A DNA stretch of 64,000 bases from UBA695 sp042691655 (GCA_042691655.1 CP170506.1:992001-1056000); one strand, 5' to 3'. Positions 9,546 to 17,994 are shown, counted from the stretch's first letter. The notes: generated by a model not told the origin, from the sequence alone. A program made the numbers and translations.

Positions 9546-9995
9546 CTATTTGTGTTTTAACTCCGACGGTGAGTCGCCACGCCCCCTGGCGCATCTTCTA
9601 TTCGTGTGAGTTGAACCTTTGCCAACACTGGTTTTGGAACAACAGCGATCATCGACCAGAGGCCGCACGCTTTCCGCCCCAAACACTTTTTTGAGTTTCG
9701 CTCGATCCTTTAGGAAAATCGGTTCGGTATGAATACAGTCTTGTAGGCACTTGAGGTTTGCTTCGAGTTCGGCGGAAGGCTTCTCTGGGAAAGAATAAAT
9801 CATCCACTGCCGGTGCCGACGGGCAGCTACCATGCCTCGCTGCCTCAGATAAGAAAGGTGCTGGGAAACTTTTACCTGGGGTTTGCCCAAGACCTCCTGG
9901 ATGTGGCACACGCAAAGTGGCTTCACGGAAAGGAGGTTCAATATCCGTAGCCTCGTTTCGTCGCAGAGGCACTTATAGATCGAAATCAAACGCAT
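9546..9995 (-). CDS. arsR: ArsR-family arsenic-responsive repressor
   Basis: Winged-helix repressor that releases DNA when As(III) binds. It has the recognition-helix region 'KVSQHLSYLRQRGMV' and the metal site 'CVCHIQEVL', matching the CxC of the classical ArsR alpha-3 site. The C-terminal 40 residues are basic and low in similarity ('CCSKTSVGKGS'), longer than the usual ArsR of about 110-120 residues; the CC may be an extra metal site. The start is set at ATG 9995 (MRLISIYKCL), where the family normally begins. A GTG at 10013 would add six residues. It is the first gene of the minus-strand ars operon and probably autoregulates through the inverted repeat at 10022-10042. Confidence 0.9.
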   Translation of the reverse strand: MRLISIYKCLCDETRLRILNLLSVKPLCVCHIQEVLGKPQVKVSQHLSYLRQRGMVAARRHRQWMIYSFPEKPSAELEANLKCLQDCIHTEPIFLKDRAKLKKVFGAESVRPLVDDRCCSKTSVGKGSTHTNRRCARGRGDSPSELKHK

Positions 9996-10021
9996 AGGAT
10001 GAACAATATTCACTACAGCGT

Positions 10022-10042
10022 ATATTCGTCAATGCGGAATAT
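10022..10042. promoter_or_regulatory. Candidate ArsR operator (inverted repeat)
   Basis: ATATTC at 10022-10027 and GAATAT at 10037-10042 form six-base inverted arms separated by nine bases. The site lies just upstream of arsR and within the 200-bp divergent region shared with the gene at 10196. ArsR operators are typically AT-rich dyads of this kind. Position and symmetry support it; binding is inferred. Confidence 0.5.
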
Positions 10043-10195
10043 TCTCCCCGGGCTGCATAACGAAATCAGCGTGGTCCCAACGCCGCCCCTTTTCCAAGCG
10101 CCCCCCTGCACCACGGGAATAACCCTGGTGGCGTATGAAATACATGGGAACCCCCATACGGCCGAAAAAAGGACACGCCACGATAGCAGAAAACA

Positions 10196-10741
10196 ATGAG
10201 CAGTTCGAATGGATGCGAAAAAACGAGTGAAAATATGAAAGTTGTGAAACAAGGCAGAGGCACTAATTCCTTGATTAAAGCGTGGCGGTTGGTTGGCATC
10301 ATGGCCCTGACTGTCGCCTCCGCGACAGCGATTGCTGAACCCGCCGCCTCACCGAACGCTTCCGAAACGAGCGTGGGATCAACTATTACCTCGTTTGCTG
10401 AATTGAACACCGCAGCCATCAAGACAGACGTTGCTTTCATTTATCTGCCGCCAAAGGGCGGAAGCGGTCCATCCCCATTGACTGCGATGAAAAGTGCCGT
10501 GCGCACGCTAGAGTCCAAAGGAACTAAGTGCGAGCTATTTACTCTTAAACCTGGTTCACACGATTACGATCAGATTACAGCGAAAAAATTGACTCTGCCC
10601 GCCGTTCTGGTGATGGTTAAGGGACGCAGCACGAACACGGTTTCTGGTGACATCACGGAAACGAAGCTCGTTCAGGGGTATGTTGCAGCTTCACGTACCG
10701 GTAGCTGTGGCGCTGGGGGCTGTGGATCTGGTTGCCGATAA
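10196..10741 (+). CDS. Exported Cys-tailed thioredoxin-like protein of the arsenic island
   Basis: 181 residues, divergent from arsR. An N-terminal hydrophobic stretch ('VGIMALTVASATAIA') looks like a signal peptide ending near 'AEPAAS'. The mature part matches the C-terminal domain of the ArsD-membrane fusion at 7704-8669: 'FAELN.AAIKTD.AFIYLP', 'KCELFTLKPGS.DYD', 'VMVKGR' and 'GDITETKLVQGYVAASR'. It ends in 'GSCGAGGCGSGCR', four Cys residues in a Gly-rich tail. A later ATG at 10235 (MKVVKQ) is an alternative start that places the signal peptide nearer the N terminus. Likely controlled by ArsR because it shares the promoter region. I do not recognise a named family; the Cys tail suggests metal or metalloid binding outside the cytoplasm (inference). 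Confidence 0.75.
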   Translation: MSSSNGCEKTSENMKVVKQGRGTNSLIKAWRLVGIMALTVASATAIAEPAASPNASETSVGSTITSFAELNTAAIKTDVAFIYLPPKGGSGPSPLTAMKSAVRTLESKGTKCELFTLKPGSHDYDQITAKKLTLPAVLVMVKGRSTNTVSGDITETKLVQGYVAASRTGSCGAGGCGSGCR

Positions 10742-11258
10742 TAGGGGCTCCCTTTCGGTATTGGATTCGAAAATTCCGAATTCACAGCTTTCCAAAAAAC
10801 TTCAGCACGCCCAGTACCGCCACCACGATTCCGGGCAACGCCGTTCCGATGGCAATGAGCCTGATGGCTCTTTTCTCAAACTGATCAAATCGCTCGCAAA
10901 GAGTTTTAAGCTGACTTTTCATGCCATTGCGCCCGTGTGCGCCCGTGAAGCACACATCAACGCTGGTGAAAGTCCAGCCGGTGCAATTAGATGGTTCAGC
11001 ACCGAAGACCGCGCCAACTGCGTCGCCGCGAGGCGGGGTGGGGAGCAGGCGTGGAGTCGAACCGGCAGGTTGTAATGAAAATGAACCTCAGATATGAGCC
11101 TCGAAAAATTAGTTCCGGCAGCCGAGCCCTTATGGCAGGCGCGAAGGCCGAAGAGCTGTGCCTCAGACCAACCGTCGGGGGGCGCGGTAATGGACCGGCG
11201 GGGTGGAATGGGGACGACATGTTGGGAAGTGGCGTGTAGGTAAGCGGGGAGACCTCTC

Positions 11259-12827
11259 ATGGTGAATTCGGAAACAAAACCAGATTCAAACGGCGGCGCA
11301 ACTCCCCATAGGGAGAAGGCCCCGCATGCCGTGAGAGGAGTCGGAGGCATCCGTAGTAGCGCAGATAGCGTGCCCGACCTTTGGTGGACGGGAGAAAACA
11401 CGCAGGAGCCAAGGGATGCCACTCGTTCCGCAGGAGTAAAATGCAGCGCAGGACGTGGTGACGGCCTCAAAAAGAGGCTACCAGCACCTGAAAATAAAGT
11501 TCGGAAGTTGCAGGTTACACTGTATCGGAAAGCAAAGTCAGATCCGAAATATCGGTTCTGGAGTCTGTATGGAGAAGTGCAACGAGCCGATGTGCTTAAA
11601 CAAGCATGGCGGCAAGTTGCGGCCAACGATGGAGCGGCGGGGGTGGACGGGGTGACCATCGAAAGCCTCACCAGCGATCCCAAAAGGGAAGGAGCGTGGC
11701 TTGACTCGTTAAGAGAAGAGTTGCGCACCAAGAGTTACCGGTCCTCGCCGGTAAAGAGGGTAACCATACCCAAGGCGAGTGGCGGGCGACGACCGTTGGG
11801 AATCCCGACGGTGAAAGATCGGGTGGTGCAAATGGCGGCGTACATGGTGCTGATGCCGATATTCGAGGCGGACTTCCATCCGTGCTCCTTCGGTTTTCGG
11901 CCCAGTCGCCGAGCCCATCAAGCCATAGAAGAAATCAGCAAAGCCATGCGCGAGGGCAGAAGCGAAGTGGTCGATGCCGACATATCCCAATATTTCGACA
12001 CGATCCCCCACCGCGAACTGCTCAAGCAAGTGGCCCGGAGAGTGAGCGACGGAATGATCCTGAAACTCATCAAAGGATGGCTGAGAGCGCCGATCAAAGA
12101 GAGGGAAAGCGGAAGCGGGAGCCTGAAAGTCAACAGAATGGGGACGCCGCAAGGCGGCGTGATCTCACCGCTGCTGGCAAACATCTACCTGCACCCGCTG
12201 GACGAAGCAGTCAATGAACAGTGCGAGCGCAAGCCCCGAATGATTCGTTACGCGGATGACCTGGTAATCCTGTGTCGTCGCGGCGAAGGCGAAGAAATGA
12301 AGAGGCGGCTCTCTCTCTGGTTGCAACATCGCGGATTGGAGCTAAACGAAGGGAAAACACGAGTGGTCAAAAGCTGGGAAGAAGGCTTTAACTTCCTCGG
12401 GTTCACCTTGCGTTGGCAACGATCCAACAAGACAGGAAGGCTCTATGTACACACGGAGCCGAGCGCCCGCGCTGAGCAGGCGCTACGAGACCGGGTGCGG
12501 GAGTTGACCTGTCGAGGCACCACTTGGCAAGCAACGAGCACAGTAGTGCGCCAAATCAACGCCGCAGTGCGCGGATGGGGCAACTACTTTGAGAAAAGCC
12601 ACGGATACCGATGCTTTGTGCAAATGAATCCGTTCGTTGCACACCGGCTGAGGCAATGGCTCTGGTGCAAGCACGGAAAGCCAGTGGCAAAATACAAGCG
12701 ATGGCCTCACGGAAAGCTCGTCCGAAAATATGGACTCTACCAGATACCGAGACACACGGGCTGGTTTGCAAGAACCGACAAAGGAACCCGGAAAGCCGGA
12801 TGCGGGAAAACCGCCTGTCCGGTTTGA
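11259..12827 (+). CDS. ltrA: Group II intron reverse transcriptase/maturase
   Basis: Intron-encoded protein, 522 residues, that helps the intron fold and splice and copies it into new DNA sites. Reverse transcriptase blocks are clear: 'NDGAAGVDGVTIESL' (RT1), 'RPLGIPTVKDRVVQMA' (RT2), 'FGFRPSRRAHQAI' (RT3), 'VVDADISQYFDTIPH' (RT4), 'GTPQGGVISPLLANIYL' and the catalytic 'RYADDLVI' (RT5). A group II intron maturase domain follows ('VVRQINAAVRGWGNYF'). The C terminus ends soon after, with no HNH endonuclease motif, so insertion probably uses an endonuclease-independent route such as priming at replication forks. The ORF starts within intron domain I-III sequence, which is common for this class. 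Confidence 0.93.
   Translation: MVNSETKPDSNGGATPHREKAPHAVRGVGGIRSSADSVPDLWWTGENTQEPRDATRSAGVKCSAGRGDGLKKRLPAPENKVRKLQVTLYRKAKSDPKYRFWSLYGEVQRADVLKQAWRQVAANDGAAGVDGVTIESLTSDPKREGAWLDSLREELRTKSYRSSPVKRVTIPKASGGRRPLGIPTVKDRVVQMAAYMVLMPIFEADFHPCSFGFRPSRRAHQAIEEISKAMREGRSEVVDADISQYFDTIPHRELLKQVARRVSDGMILKLIKGWLRAPIKERESGSGSLKVNRMGTPQGGVISPLLANIYLHPLDEAVNEQCERKPRMIRYADDLVILCRRGEGEEMKRRLSLWLQHRGLELNEGKTRVVKSWEEGFNFLGFTLRWQRSNKTGRLYVHTEPSARAEQALRDRVRELTCRGTTWQATSTVVRQINAAVRGWGNYFEKSHGYRCFVQMNPFVAHRLRQWLWCKHGKPVAKYKRWPHGKLVRKYGLYQIPRHTGWFARTDKGTRKAGCGKTACPV
12792..12825 (+). ncRNA. Group II intron domain V catalytic hairpin
   Basis: A 34-base hairpin with the AGC catalytic-triad start, a GGAUGCGGG/CCGCCUGUCC paired stem with a two-base bulge, and a GAAA-type loop. 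This is the most conserved part of group II introns and sits directly across the stop region of the maturase gene. It supports a catalytically competent intron. Confidence 0.75.
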
Positions 12828-13019
12828 TGAGGGGCGGGACGCTGACGGTCATTGGCGCATGCCTCTCACTCCGTCGCTTCCCGCCTACTCTACCTTCGCC
12901 TCGGACGACGATTTCGAGGGCAAGAAGGCGGCGGTCCACGGCGGTGAGATTATCGCGCACGGCTTCGCGGCACGCCTCGCATCGCTGGGTCAATTCATGG
13001 AGTTGGTCGGCAGGCGTGG

Positions 13020-13475
13020 TCATAGGGCGGCTTTCTGTTGTTGTAGGGCGGTCCAGAGCGCCAGGTAGTAGTCCCCGGCGCGGATGATCAGTTGGTGAAA
13101 GTCGCCGTAGGCAATTGTGTGGAGCGTGCCGTCCATCAGTTTGATCGTGATCGTGGCATTATCCATCGTCCCCTTGCGGGTGAGGTGCGTATCGAGATCG
13201 TTGAACTGCCGCCGGTCGGCATCCTCAATCGCAATGGTGATGCCGAGCGTGGCATCGTGATAACCTTTGGCGAGGTTCTCGTCGAACTCTTGCTGGAGCT
13301 TCGCCAAGTCCGTCTGACGGGCAGCGTAGGCGGCACGAAGTGTCAGCTTGAGCGCAGCGGAGAAAGTGACTTCGTCGGCGTAATCCTTGCCGTGTTCGCT
13401 GGGGAGAATATCCACCGGCGCGCCGGTGTCCGTCATGTATGCCCCTTTCGGGGCGGGGGTGATTTGGAATTTCAT
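13020..13475 (-). CDS. Phage tail-region protein of unknown function
   Basis: 151 residues, start ATG 13475 (MKFQITPAPKGAY). The first part reads like a tail-fibre-assembly/DUF4376-type protein: 'LKLTLRAAYAARQTDLAKLQ', then a helical middle and 'MDNATITIKLMDGTLHTIAY' followed by 'LALWTALQQQKAAL'. It lies between the collagen-repeat tail protein (13507-14580) and the intron-split small membrane protein, and overlaps the latter by four bases, which fits the end of a phage tail/lysis module. No enzyme motif is seen. The family assignment is only approximate; the phage context is stronger than the sequence evidence. Confidence 0.6.
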   Translation of the reverse strand: MKFQITPAPKGAYMTDTGAPVDILPSEHGKDYADEVTFSAALKLTLRAAYAARQTDLAKLQQEFDENLAKGYHDATLGITIAIEDADRRQFNDLDTHLTRKGTMDNATITIKLMDGTLHTIAYGDFHQLIIRAGDYYLALWTALQQQKAAL

Positions 13476-13506
13476 AGTTCTCTGACGTTGTTCAAATTAT
13501 GGTTAT

Positions 13507-14580
13507 TTACAACCGCCCAACGTTTGCGGAGTTGTAATTACTGAGCCACAACGAGGAGCCATCGAAACAGCCGTCATATACACCGTTCCCGGCTGTAGCA
13601 CCTGTCGCATAGGTGCCTACAACTGCGCCATTGCTAGGCCGAATCTGGGTAGCGCTGCTTCCGCCGAGATACCAAATATAGGAGCCGTCGAACACCAGAG
13701 CTATCGGGCGGGCTCCCATGTTGTAACACCCAAGAACCGTGCCGTCGGACATGCTGACCTTGCGGAGGGATGTATCGGTCCATGTCCCCACCCAAATATT
13801 GGTTCCATCGAAACAAACGCGATAAGGCATGTTTGCGATTGAATACGTTGCCATGGTCACGCCGTCGCTTGCTCGCATCTTTACCAAGGAACCAGAACCG
13901 CAAGCGATCCAAAGGTAAGTTTCATCAAAACAAACATCGTGCGTACCGTTTGGAATCGTGTATGTGGCGACAACCGAGCCGTTGCTAGCCTTTACCTTTA
14001 CAATGCTGGTGTTTGAATCTCCCACGACATACACATACGTTCCGTCGCAACACGCACGGTTAGCACCGATTCCGATGGAGAAAGATGTGGCAACCCCAGT
14101 AGCCGTGTTGATCCGATAGAGATTTCCCCCGCTGGGACATGCCCAAATATATGTCCCGTCCGACACGAGGAACCAAAAGTAGACGTTGGGAGTGTAGGTT
14201 GCCGCCACGGAACCGTCAGAAATGTTTAACTTGTAGAGGTTAACTTCATCCCCCACCCAAACATACGCACCATCGAAACAGATTCCGCGCAGGGAGAACG
14301 CGCCGTTAAGGATATAAGTTGGGTAGGCGTAGGGCGGCAGTTTAAGGGCAATCCGCTTGAGATTGATCCCGATGAGACGCGTGAAATCCGCCCCATTAGT
14401 CCCTGAGGTTCCTTGAGGTCCCTGAACTCCTTGTTCCCCCTGCGGCCCCTTGATGTTGAGCACGAAGCTCCAACCGGAAGCGTCCCGGTGATAAAAGTCA
14501 CCATTGTTCAGGTCAACATAGCCGTTGCCTTCCTCGCCGATGTCCGCCGAGGGCGGGCCGTAGCGAGGCGCGCACGGCAT
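13507..14580 (-). CDS. Phage tail-like protein with collagen repeats and beta-propeller (5'-truncated)
   Basis: 357 residues. The N terminus carries a phage-tail style segment ('GNGYVDLNNGDFYHRD') and a short collagen-like run of Gly-X-Y ('GPQGEQGVQGPQG'), followed by a YncE-like beta-propeller. At least seven repeats of the type 'VCFDGTNIWVG', each with a 'SDGT/SNGS' turn, fill residues about 90-350. Collagen linkers joined to a receptor- or carbohydrate-binding end are common in tail fibres. The first 'Met' at 14580 seems to lie inside a longer tail protein: upstream sequence keeps the style briefly, then the TerC gene begins on the other strand. So the original gene was probably cut here. 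Its product, if made, would be a surface-binding fibre. Confidence 0.65.
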   Translation of the reverse strand: MPCAPRYGPPSADIGEEGNGYVDLNNGDFYHRDASGWSFVLNIKGPQGEQGVQGPQGTSGTNGADFTRLIGINLKRIALKLPPYAYPTYILNGAFSLRGICFDGAYVWVGDEVNLYKLNISDGSVAATYTPNVYFWFLVSDGTYIWACPSGGNLYRINTATGVATSFSIGIGANRACCDGTYVYVVGDSNTSIVKVKASNGSVVATYTIPNGTHDVCFDETYLWIACGSGSLVKMRASDGVTMATYSIANMPYRVCFDGTNIWVGTWTDTSLRKVSMSDGTVLGCYNMGARPIALVFDGSYIWYLGGSSATQIRPSNGAVVGTYATGATAGNGVYDGCFDGSSLWLSNYNSANVGRL

Positions 14581-14652
14581 GAATGGATTGAACCCGCTCT
14601 CCAGTCGTCAAACGATTCAGCTCTGCTGTTACCCAGTTTTACAAACTGCCTT

Positions 14653-16548
14653 ATGATCAACGAAACTCTTTTTCTATGGGGTGGCTTCATCCTCTTTATC
14701 CTCGCCATGCTGGCGCTGGATCTCGGAGTGTTTCAACGGAAGGCCCATGTCATCTCGATGCGGGAAGCTCTGATATGGTTCGGTGTCTGGATCGGGTTGG
14801 CCTTGGTTTTTAATATCCTCGTCGTGCTCTTCCACGAACGAGGGGGGCAGGCAGGGTTGGAGTTTTTTACCGGTTTCCTGGTCGAGAAATCCCTGAGCGT
14901 CGACAACATATTTGTCTTCCTTCTCATCTTTAACTACTTCCGGGTTCCTCCTACGTATCAGCACAAAGTGCTCTTCTGGGGCGTCGTCGGTGCGATAATC
15001 CTGCGCATCCTCTTCATCGTCGCGGGGCTTGCCCTGCTGGAGCGGTTTCACTGGATGATCTACGTTTTCGGCAGTTTCCTCCTGTTCACCGGCATCAGCA
15101 TGGTGCGCAACAAGGAGGTGGCTGTTGACCCCGGACATAATTGGCTGATTACGTTGTTTCGTCGCTTTGCGCCTGTTTCGGAACGCTACGATGGTGATCG
15201 CTTTTTCTCGCGGATCGACGGACGCAAAGTGGCGACTCCTCTTTTCGTTGTGCTGCTGGCCATTGAATCCTCCGACATCATTTTTGCCGCCGATTCCATC
15301 CCTGCAATTTTTGCCATCACCGAAGACCCGTTCATCGTTTTCACATCGAACATCTTTGCAATGCTCGGTCTGCGTGCGCTCTACTTTGCTGTCGCAGGGT
15401 TCATGGGAATGTTTCACTTCCTGCATTACGGCTTCGCATCGATCATCCTCATCCTGGGCGTGAAGATGCTCTTGAGCGAATTTTATAAAATCCCCATCGC
15501 CCTCTCTCTGGCGCTGATTTTAGTGATTTTGCTGGTTTGCGTGATTATTTCACTGCTCCGCCCCCGGCGAGCCGATCTCAAAATGATGTTTGAGCGAACA
15601 GAAAAGCTCGGGCTCATGCCTTTCCGTCGCCTCCTCTTGATCGAAAATATCGTGGATTTGGGCGAGATCAGCGTGCGCGATTCGATGAGGCATCGCAGTG
15701 GTGTTCGCTCCATCCGTCTCGACCTTTCGTGGGAAGAGAACCTGCGAATGTTGCGAGAAACTCGCTACTCGCGCTATCCTGTAGTTGAAACCGCAGACGT
15801 AAAACCGCTGGGCATTATCCATCTCAAAGATCTAGTTCTAGAATATGGAGCACCAGAACCGGATTCGACAATCTTTCGGAAGCTCGCCCGGCCGTGTCTG
15901 GAACTGCGGGAAGAGTTACCGCTCGACGATGCCCTGACGCTGTTCCAGCGCGGCTATATCCACATGGCCGTCGTCACCGACGCGCAGAATAAATGGACCG
16001 GGATCATCACCTTCGAAGACGTGCTTGAGGAACTCGTTGGCAACATTGGAGACGAATTCGATACCGCCCGCACCGGCCCAATCGTTTCATTGGCAGACGC
16101 CATGAGTGCGAGCCGAGTGGTGTTTGGTCTTCAAGCCAATTCCATAAGCGAAGCGATTGAAAAGCTCATCATGCAAGTTCCGGTGAGAGAGCTTCCGGAC
16201 GATCCCAAAATGATCGTGGCATGCGTGCTTCAGCGCGAAGCGACGATGACAACCTACCTCGGCCATGGCTTAGCCTTGCCTCATTGCCGTCTCGACAGCA
16301 TTGAAAGGCCGTTGCTCTTTTTTGCGCGTTCCGAAGAAGGCATTCCCCAGGAAAACTCCAACGAGCGGATAGAATTGATTTTTCTACTGCTTACCCCCAG
16401 CCGCATGGCACGCATCCAGCCGCGACTGCTCGCCGACATCGTGGGATTAGTCGAAAGCGACTATGTCACCGAACGTATGAAGCAAGCCACCGAACCCGAA
16501 GAGGTCATTGGTGCCGTTCGCGATGGCCAACAGGTTGTGCTGGATTAG
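14653..16548 (+). CDS. TerC-family membrane protein fused to CBS pair and PTS EIIA-type domain
   Basis: 631 residues from ATG 14653 (MINETLFLWGG). Residues about 1-300 are a TerC-type integral membrane domain with about nine helices and conserved acidic segments ('EKSLSVDNIFVF' and 'AIESSDIIFAADSIPAIF'), thought to transport metal ions such as Mn2+. Residues about 330-480 contain two CBS-like modules ('RYPVVETADVKPLGIIHLKDL' region and 'GIITFEDVLEELVG'). Residues about 500-630 look like a fructose/nitrogen-type PTS EIIA domain, with the phospho-acceptor His in 'GLALPHCRL'. The longer upstream in-frame start would overlap the phage gene and is rejected. Inference: metal transport gated by ligand binding and by PTS phosphorylation state. 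Confidence 0.85.
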   Translation: MINETLFLWGGFILFILAMLALDLGVFQRKAHVISMREALIWFGVWIGLALVFNILVVLFHERGGQAGLEFFTGFLVEKSLSVDNIFVFLLIFNYFRVPPTYQHKVLFWGVVGAIILRILFIVAGLALLERFHWMIYVFGSFLLFTGISMVRNKEVAVDPGHNWLITLFRRFAPVSERYDGDRFFSRIDGRKVATPLFVVLLAIESSDIIFAADSIPAIFAITEDPFIVFTSNIFAMLGLRALYFAVAGFMGMFHFLHYGFASIILILGVKMLLSEFYKIPIALSLALILVILLVCVIISLLRPRRADLKMMFERTEKLGLMPFRRLLLIENIVDLGEISVRDSMRHRSGVRSIRLDLSWEENLRMLRETRYSRYPVVETADVKPLGIIHLKDLVLEYGAPEPDSTIFRKLARPCLELREELPLDDALTLFQRGYIHMAVVTDAQNKWTGIITFEDVLEELVGNIGDEFDTARTGPIVSLADAMSASRVVFGLQANSISEAIEKLIMQVPVRELPDDPKMIVACVLQREATMTTYLGHGLALPHCRLDSIERPLLFFARSEEGIPQENSNERIELIFLLLTPSRMARIQPRLLADIVGLVESDYVTERMKQATEPEEVIGAVRDGQQVVLD

Positions 16549-16677
16549 TGTGGGTGCTTATGCCGAGCGTAATGCTTGGGGCGGTAGTCTTGCTGACGTG
16601 ATTTTTCGCGGAGGCGGATTTTCACCAACAGTCGTTGAAGTCGATGCTTTCATACCACGTCTAGTTGAAAAAGAGCA

Positions 16678-16766
16678 TTTAACCCGAAGGGTTTAAAGCC
16701 AATAGCCGGGGGTGAGCGCAGCGACACCCCCGGAATTCAACAAACAAATTCACCCCGACAGGGGTG
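16678..16766. repeat. Cluster of three GC-rich hairpins (REP-like extragenic repeat)
   Basis: Three inverted repeats follow each other. AACCC/GGGTT has arms 16681-16685 and 16689-16693. CCGGGGGTG/CACCCCCGG has nine-base arms at 16706-16714 and 16725-16733. CACCCC/GGGGTG has arms at 16751-16756 and 16761-16766. They lie in the 325-bp gap after the TerC fusion. The mix of a phrase-like non-coding block with stable stems resembles extragenic repeats scattered in Verrucomicrobia and Planctomycetes genomes. It could also end transcription. The rest of 16549-16874 shows no gene. Confidence 0.5.
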
Positions 16767-16874
16767 GCAGATGCGCGCTAAATACTGTTTCTTAACGGGA
16801 ACTGGTATCAGAGTCCGATTCTAACGATCACGCAGCCGCTTTAGGGTACGACTGCCTTCCCGCGATTTCAGATT

Positions 16875-17282
16875 ATGAGTGTTCAGGTTTACGGCTGCAA
16901 TCACGTTGCTATTGAAGTGGGCGACGTGGAAAAAGCGGTTGAATTTTACCAGGACGTTTTCAACTTGGAGAAACTCGAGGGCGGAGAAGGTGACGCATTT
17001 TTCAAACTGGGCGAACATCAGTTCCTAGCCATCTTTGAATCGAACGATGCGAGGCCAAGCCGGATCGGCCATTTCGGGATCATGGTTCGAGATGCGGAAC
17101 AGCTTGCCGAGGTGAAAGAAAAGCTGACGAAGAAATACGGTCTGGAGTTGCAACCGCCGTTCCGGTGCGATTTCCGAGACCCCTGGGGCAATCGGATTCA
17201 AGTTGGAGACCTCCATGACGAATCACTGGTGTGGCTGTTTCCTTACCGGGAAGTGCAGGATGCAGGAGTGCGATTTGGCTGA
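16875..17282 (+). CDS. VOC-superfamily (glyoxalase/bleomycin-resistance fold) protein
   Basis: 135 residues forming one vicinal-oxygen-chelate unit made of two beta-alpha-beta-beta-beta modules. Metal-ligand positions are visible: His in 'GCNHVAIEVGDVEKAVEFY', Glu/His in 'FKLGEHQFLAIFE', His in 'RIGHFGIMV' and the terminal 'DPWGNRIQVGDL'. Members include glyoxalases, dioxygenases and fosfomycin-resistance enzymes; the substrate cannot be told from sequence. Start ATG 16875 (MSVQVYGCNH) fits the usual N terminus. No operon partner: a broken DUF302 gene follows. Confidence 0.85.
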   Translation: MSVQVYGCNHVAIEVGDVEKAVEFYQDVFNLEKLEGGEGDAFFKLGEHQFLAIFESNDARPSRIGHFGIMVRDAEQLAEVKEKLTKKYGLELQPPFRCDFRDPWGNRIQVGDLHDESLVWLFPYREVQDAGVRFG

Positions 17283-17294
17283 AACGAGAGCGCC

Positions 17295-17722
17295 ATGATC
17301 AACAAAATCACCATTCATCATTATGAGCACGTTAGCGCCTGTTCTTTCGACGAGGTCGTCGCGCTTTTTGCGGGGGGCCGTCGGTTCCGTCGAGGAGGGC
17401 GGCCTCCAATGCGATGTTAACGAGGCCAGCGACGCCTCGGACTTCGAATCCGCATCCGGGCTCACGAGGGTAGCAGCGGTTTCATGCGCTTCCTGACGAC
17501 TGGTCACGGGGCGTGGCTGGTTCGCATCGGCATACGATTGGCAATCCGCTGATCGCGCGGACTATGCTCGAACACGACATCGTAGCGGGCTTAAATGTCC
17601 CGGTGCGGGTCATGATTTATGAGGATGCGCCAAGCCGGACAACGCGATTGACCTACGATCTGCCTTCTTCCCTGATGCAGAATGAAAAGGTTACCGAGGC
17701 CGCGAAGAAGCTGGATGCCTAG
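17295..17722 (+). pseudogene. Broken DUF302-family gene
   Basis: The ATG at 17295 opens a start-like frame (MINKITIHHYEHVSACSF) that is shifted around 17373, in the G-run GCGGGGGGCC. The next frame ('GAVGSVEEGGLQCDVNEAS') is followed by the pieces 'FMRFLTTGHGAWL' and, in yet another frame, 'GNPLIARTMLEHDIVAGLNV' and 'RLTYDLPSSLM'. The last pieces match the DUF302 family, where His/Asp segments of this type sit near a putative cofactor or thiol site. At least two frameshifts are needed to join them, so the gene is dead. The open piece 17513-17722 alone would lack half the domain. Confidence 0.6.
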
Positions 17723-17994
17723 CTCTACGCGCTTGCCGTTTACGCCACCGGCGTGGAAGCCTGAAAAATCTTTTACGGGATGTGAAAGCGCTGTGGTCAC
17801 CCAGCGCCAGAAATCGCACGATGGGTATAGTTTCTGTGCCGCAGGACGGAGCGACCAATCCCAGCGTGGATTTGCGGCTCTACTATTGAAAAGCCGCCTG
17901 AAAATGGAACGGGATTAGTGATCCAATGCATCTTGCATCATGCTATTTTCAAGCGATTTCCGCTGGAACGAAGTTTTGCACACCCTATGCGTCG

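Larger units (their letters stand above)
10937..12893 (+). mobile_element. Group II intron (about 1.96 kb) with its encoded reverse transcriptase
   Basis: The 5' end fits the GUGYG consensus (GTGCG at 10937; GTGTG at 10935 is an alternative) and forms an immediate stem with GCAC around 10950. A reverse transcriptase/maturase is encoded inside (11259-12827). A domain V hairpin is at 12792-12825. A long domain VI-like stem then pairs GGGCGGGA (about 12832) with TCCCGCC (about 12879), and the intron ends '..CTACTCTAC'. The 3' boundary at 12893 and 5' boundary at 10937 are supported because removing this segment restores the reading frame of the interrupted minus-strand phage gene. All catalytic parts appear present, so it may be mobile. 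Confidence 0.8.
10782..13023 (-). pseudogene. Small phage-type membrane protein gene split by the group II intron
   Basis: Minus-strand gene in two pieces. Exon-like part 1 starts at ATG 13023 and runs to 12894 (MTTPADQLHEL... ending 'EIVVRGE'). Part 2 runs from 10936 to the stop at 10782-10784. Removing 10937-12893 joins them in frame and gives a 94-residue protein. Its N-terminal half is helical and charged, followed by 'CERFDQFEKRAIRL' and one C-terminal hydrophobic helix ('GTALPGIVVAVLGVLKFFG'). That layout is typical of small phage lysis/holin-associated or tail proteins. The intron is on the opposite strand, so RNA splicing cannot repair this gene's message and it should be inactive. 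It starts four bases inside the end of the next phage gene (13020-13475), as in a phage operon. Confidence 0.65.

Noticed and set aside
10919..11731. Minus-strand open frame of 270 codons opposite the intron maturase
   Set aside because: It overlaps the intron RNA and the maturase start on the other strand, has low-complexity Ser/Pro/Arg content and no family signature; it is a shadow frame.
17513..17722. Open frame with DUF302-like text as a stand-alone gene
   Set aside because: It holds only the C-terminal half of the domain; other parts lie in different frames upstream, so it is part of a pseudogene.
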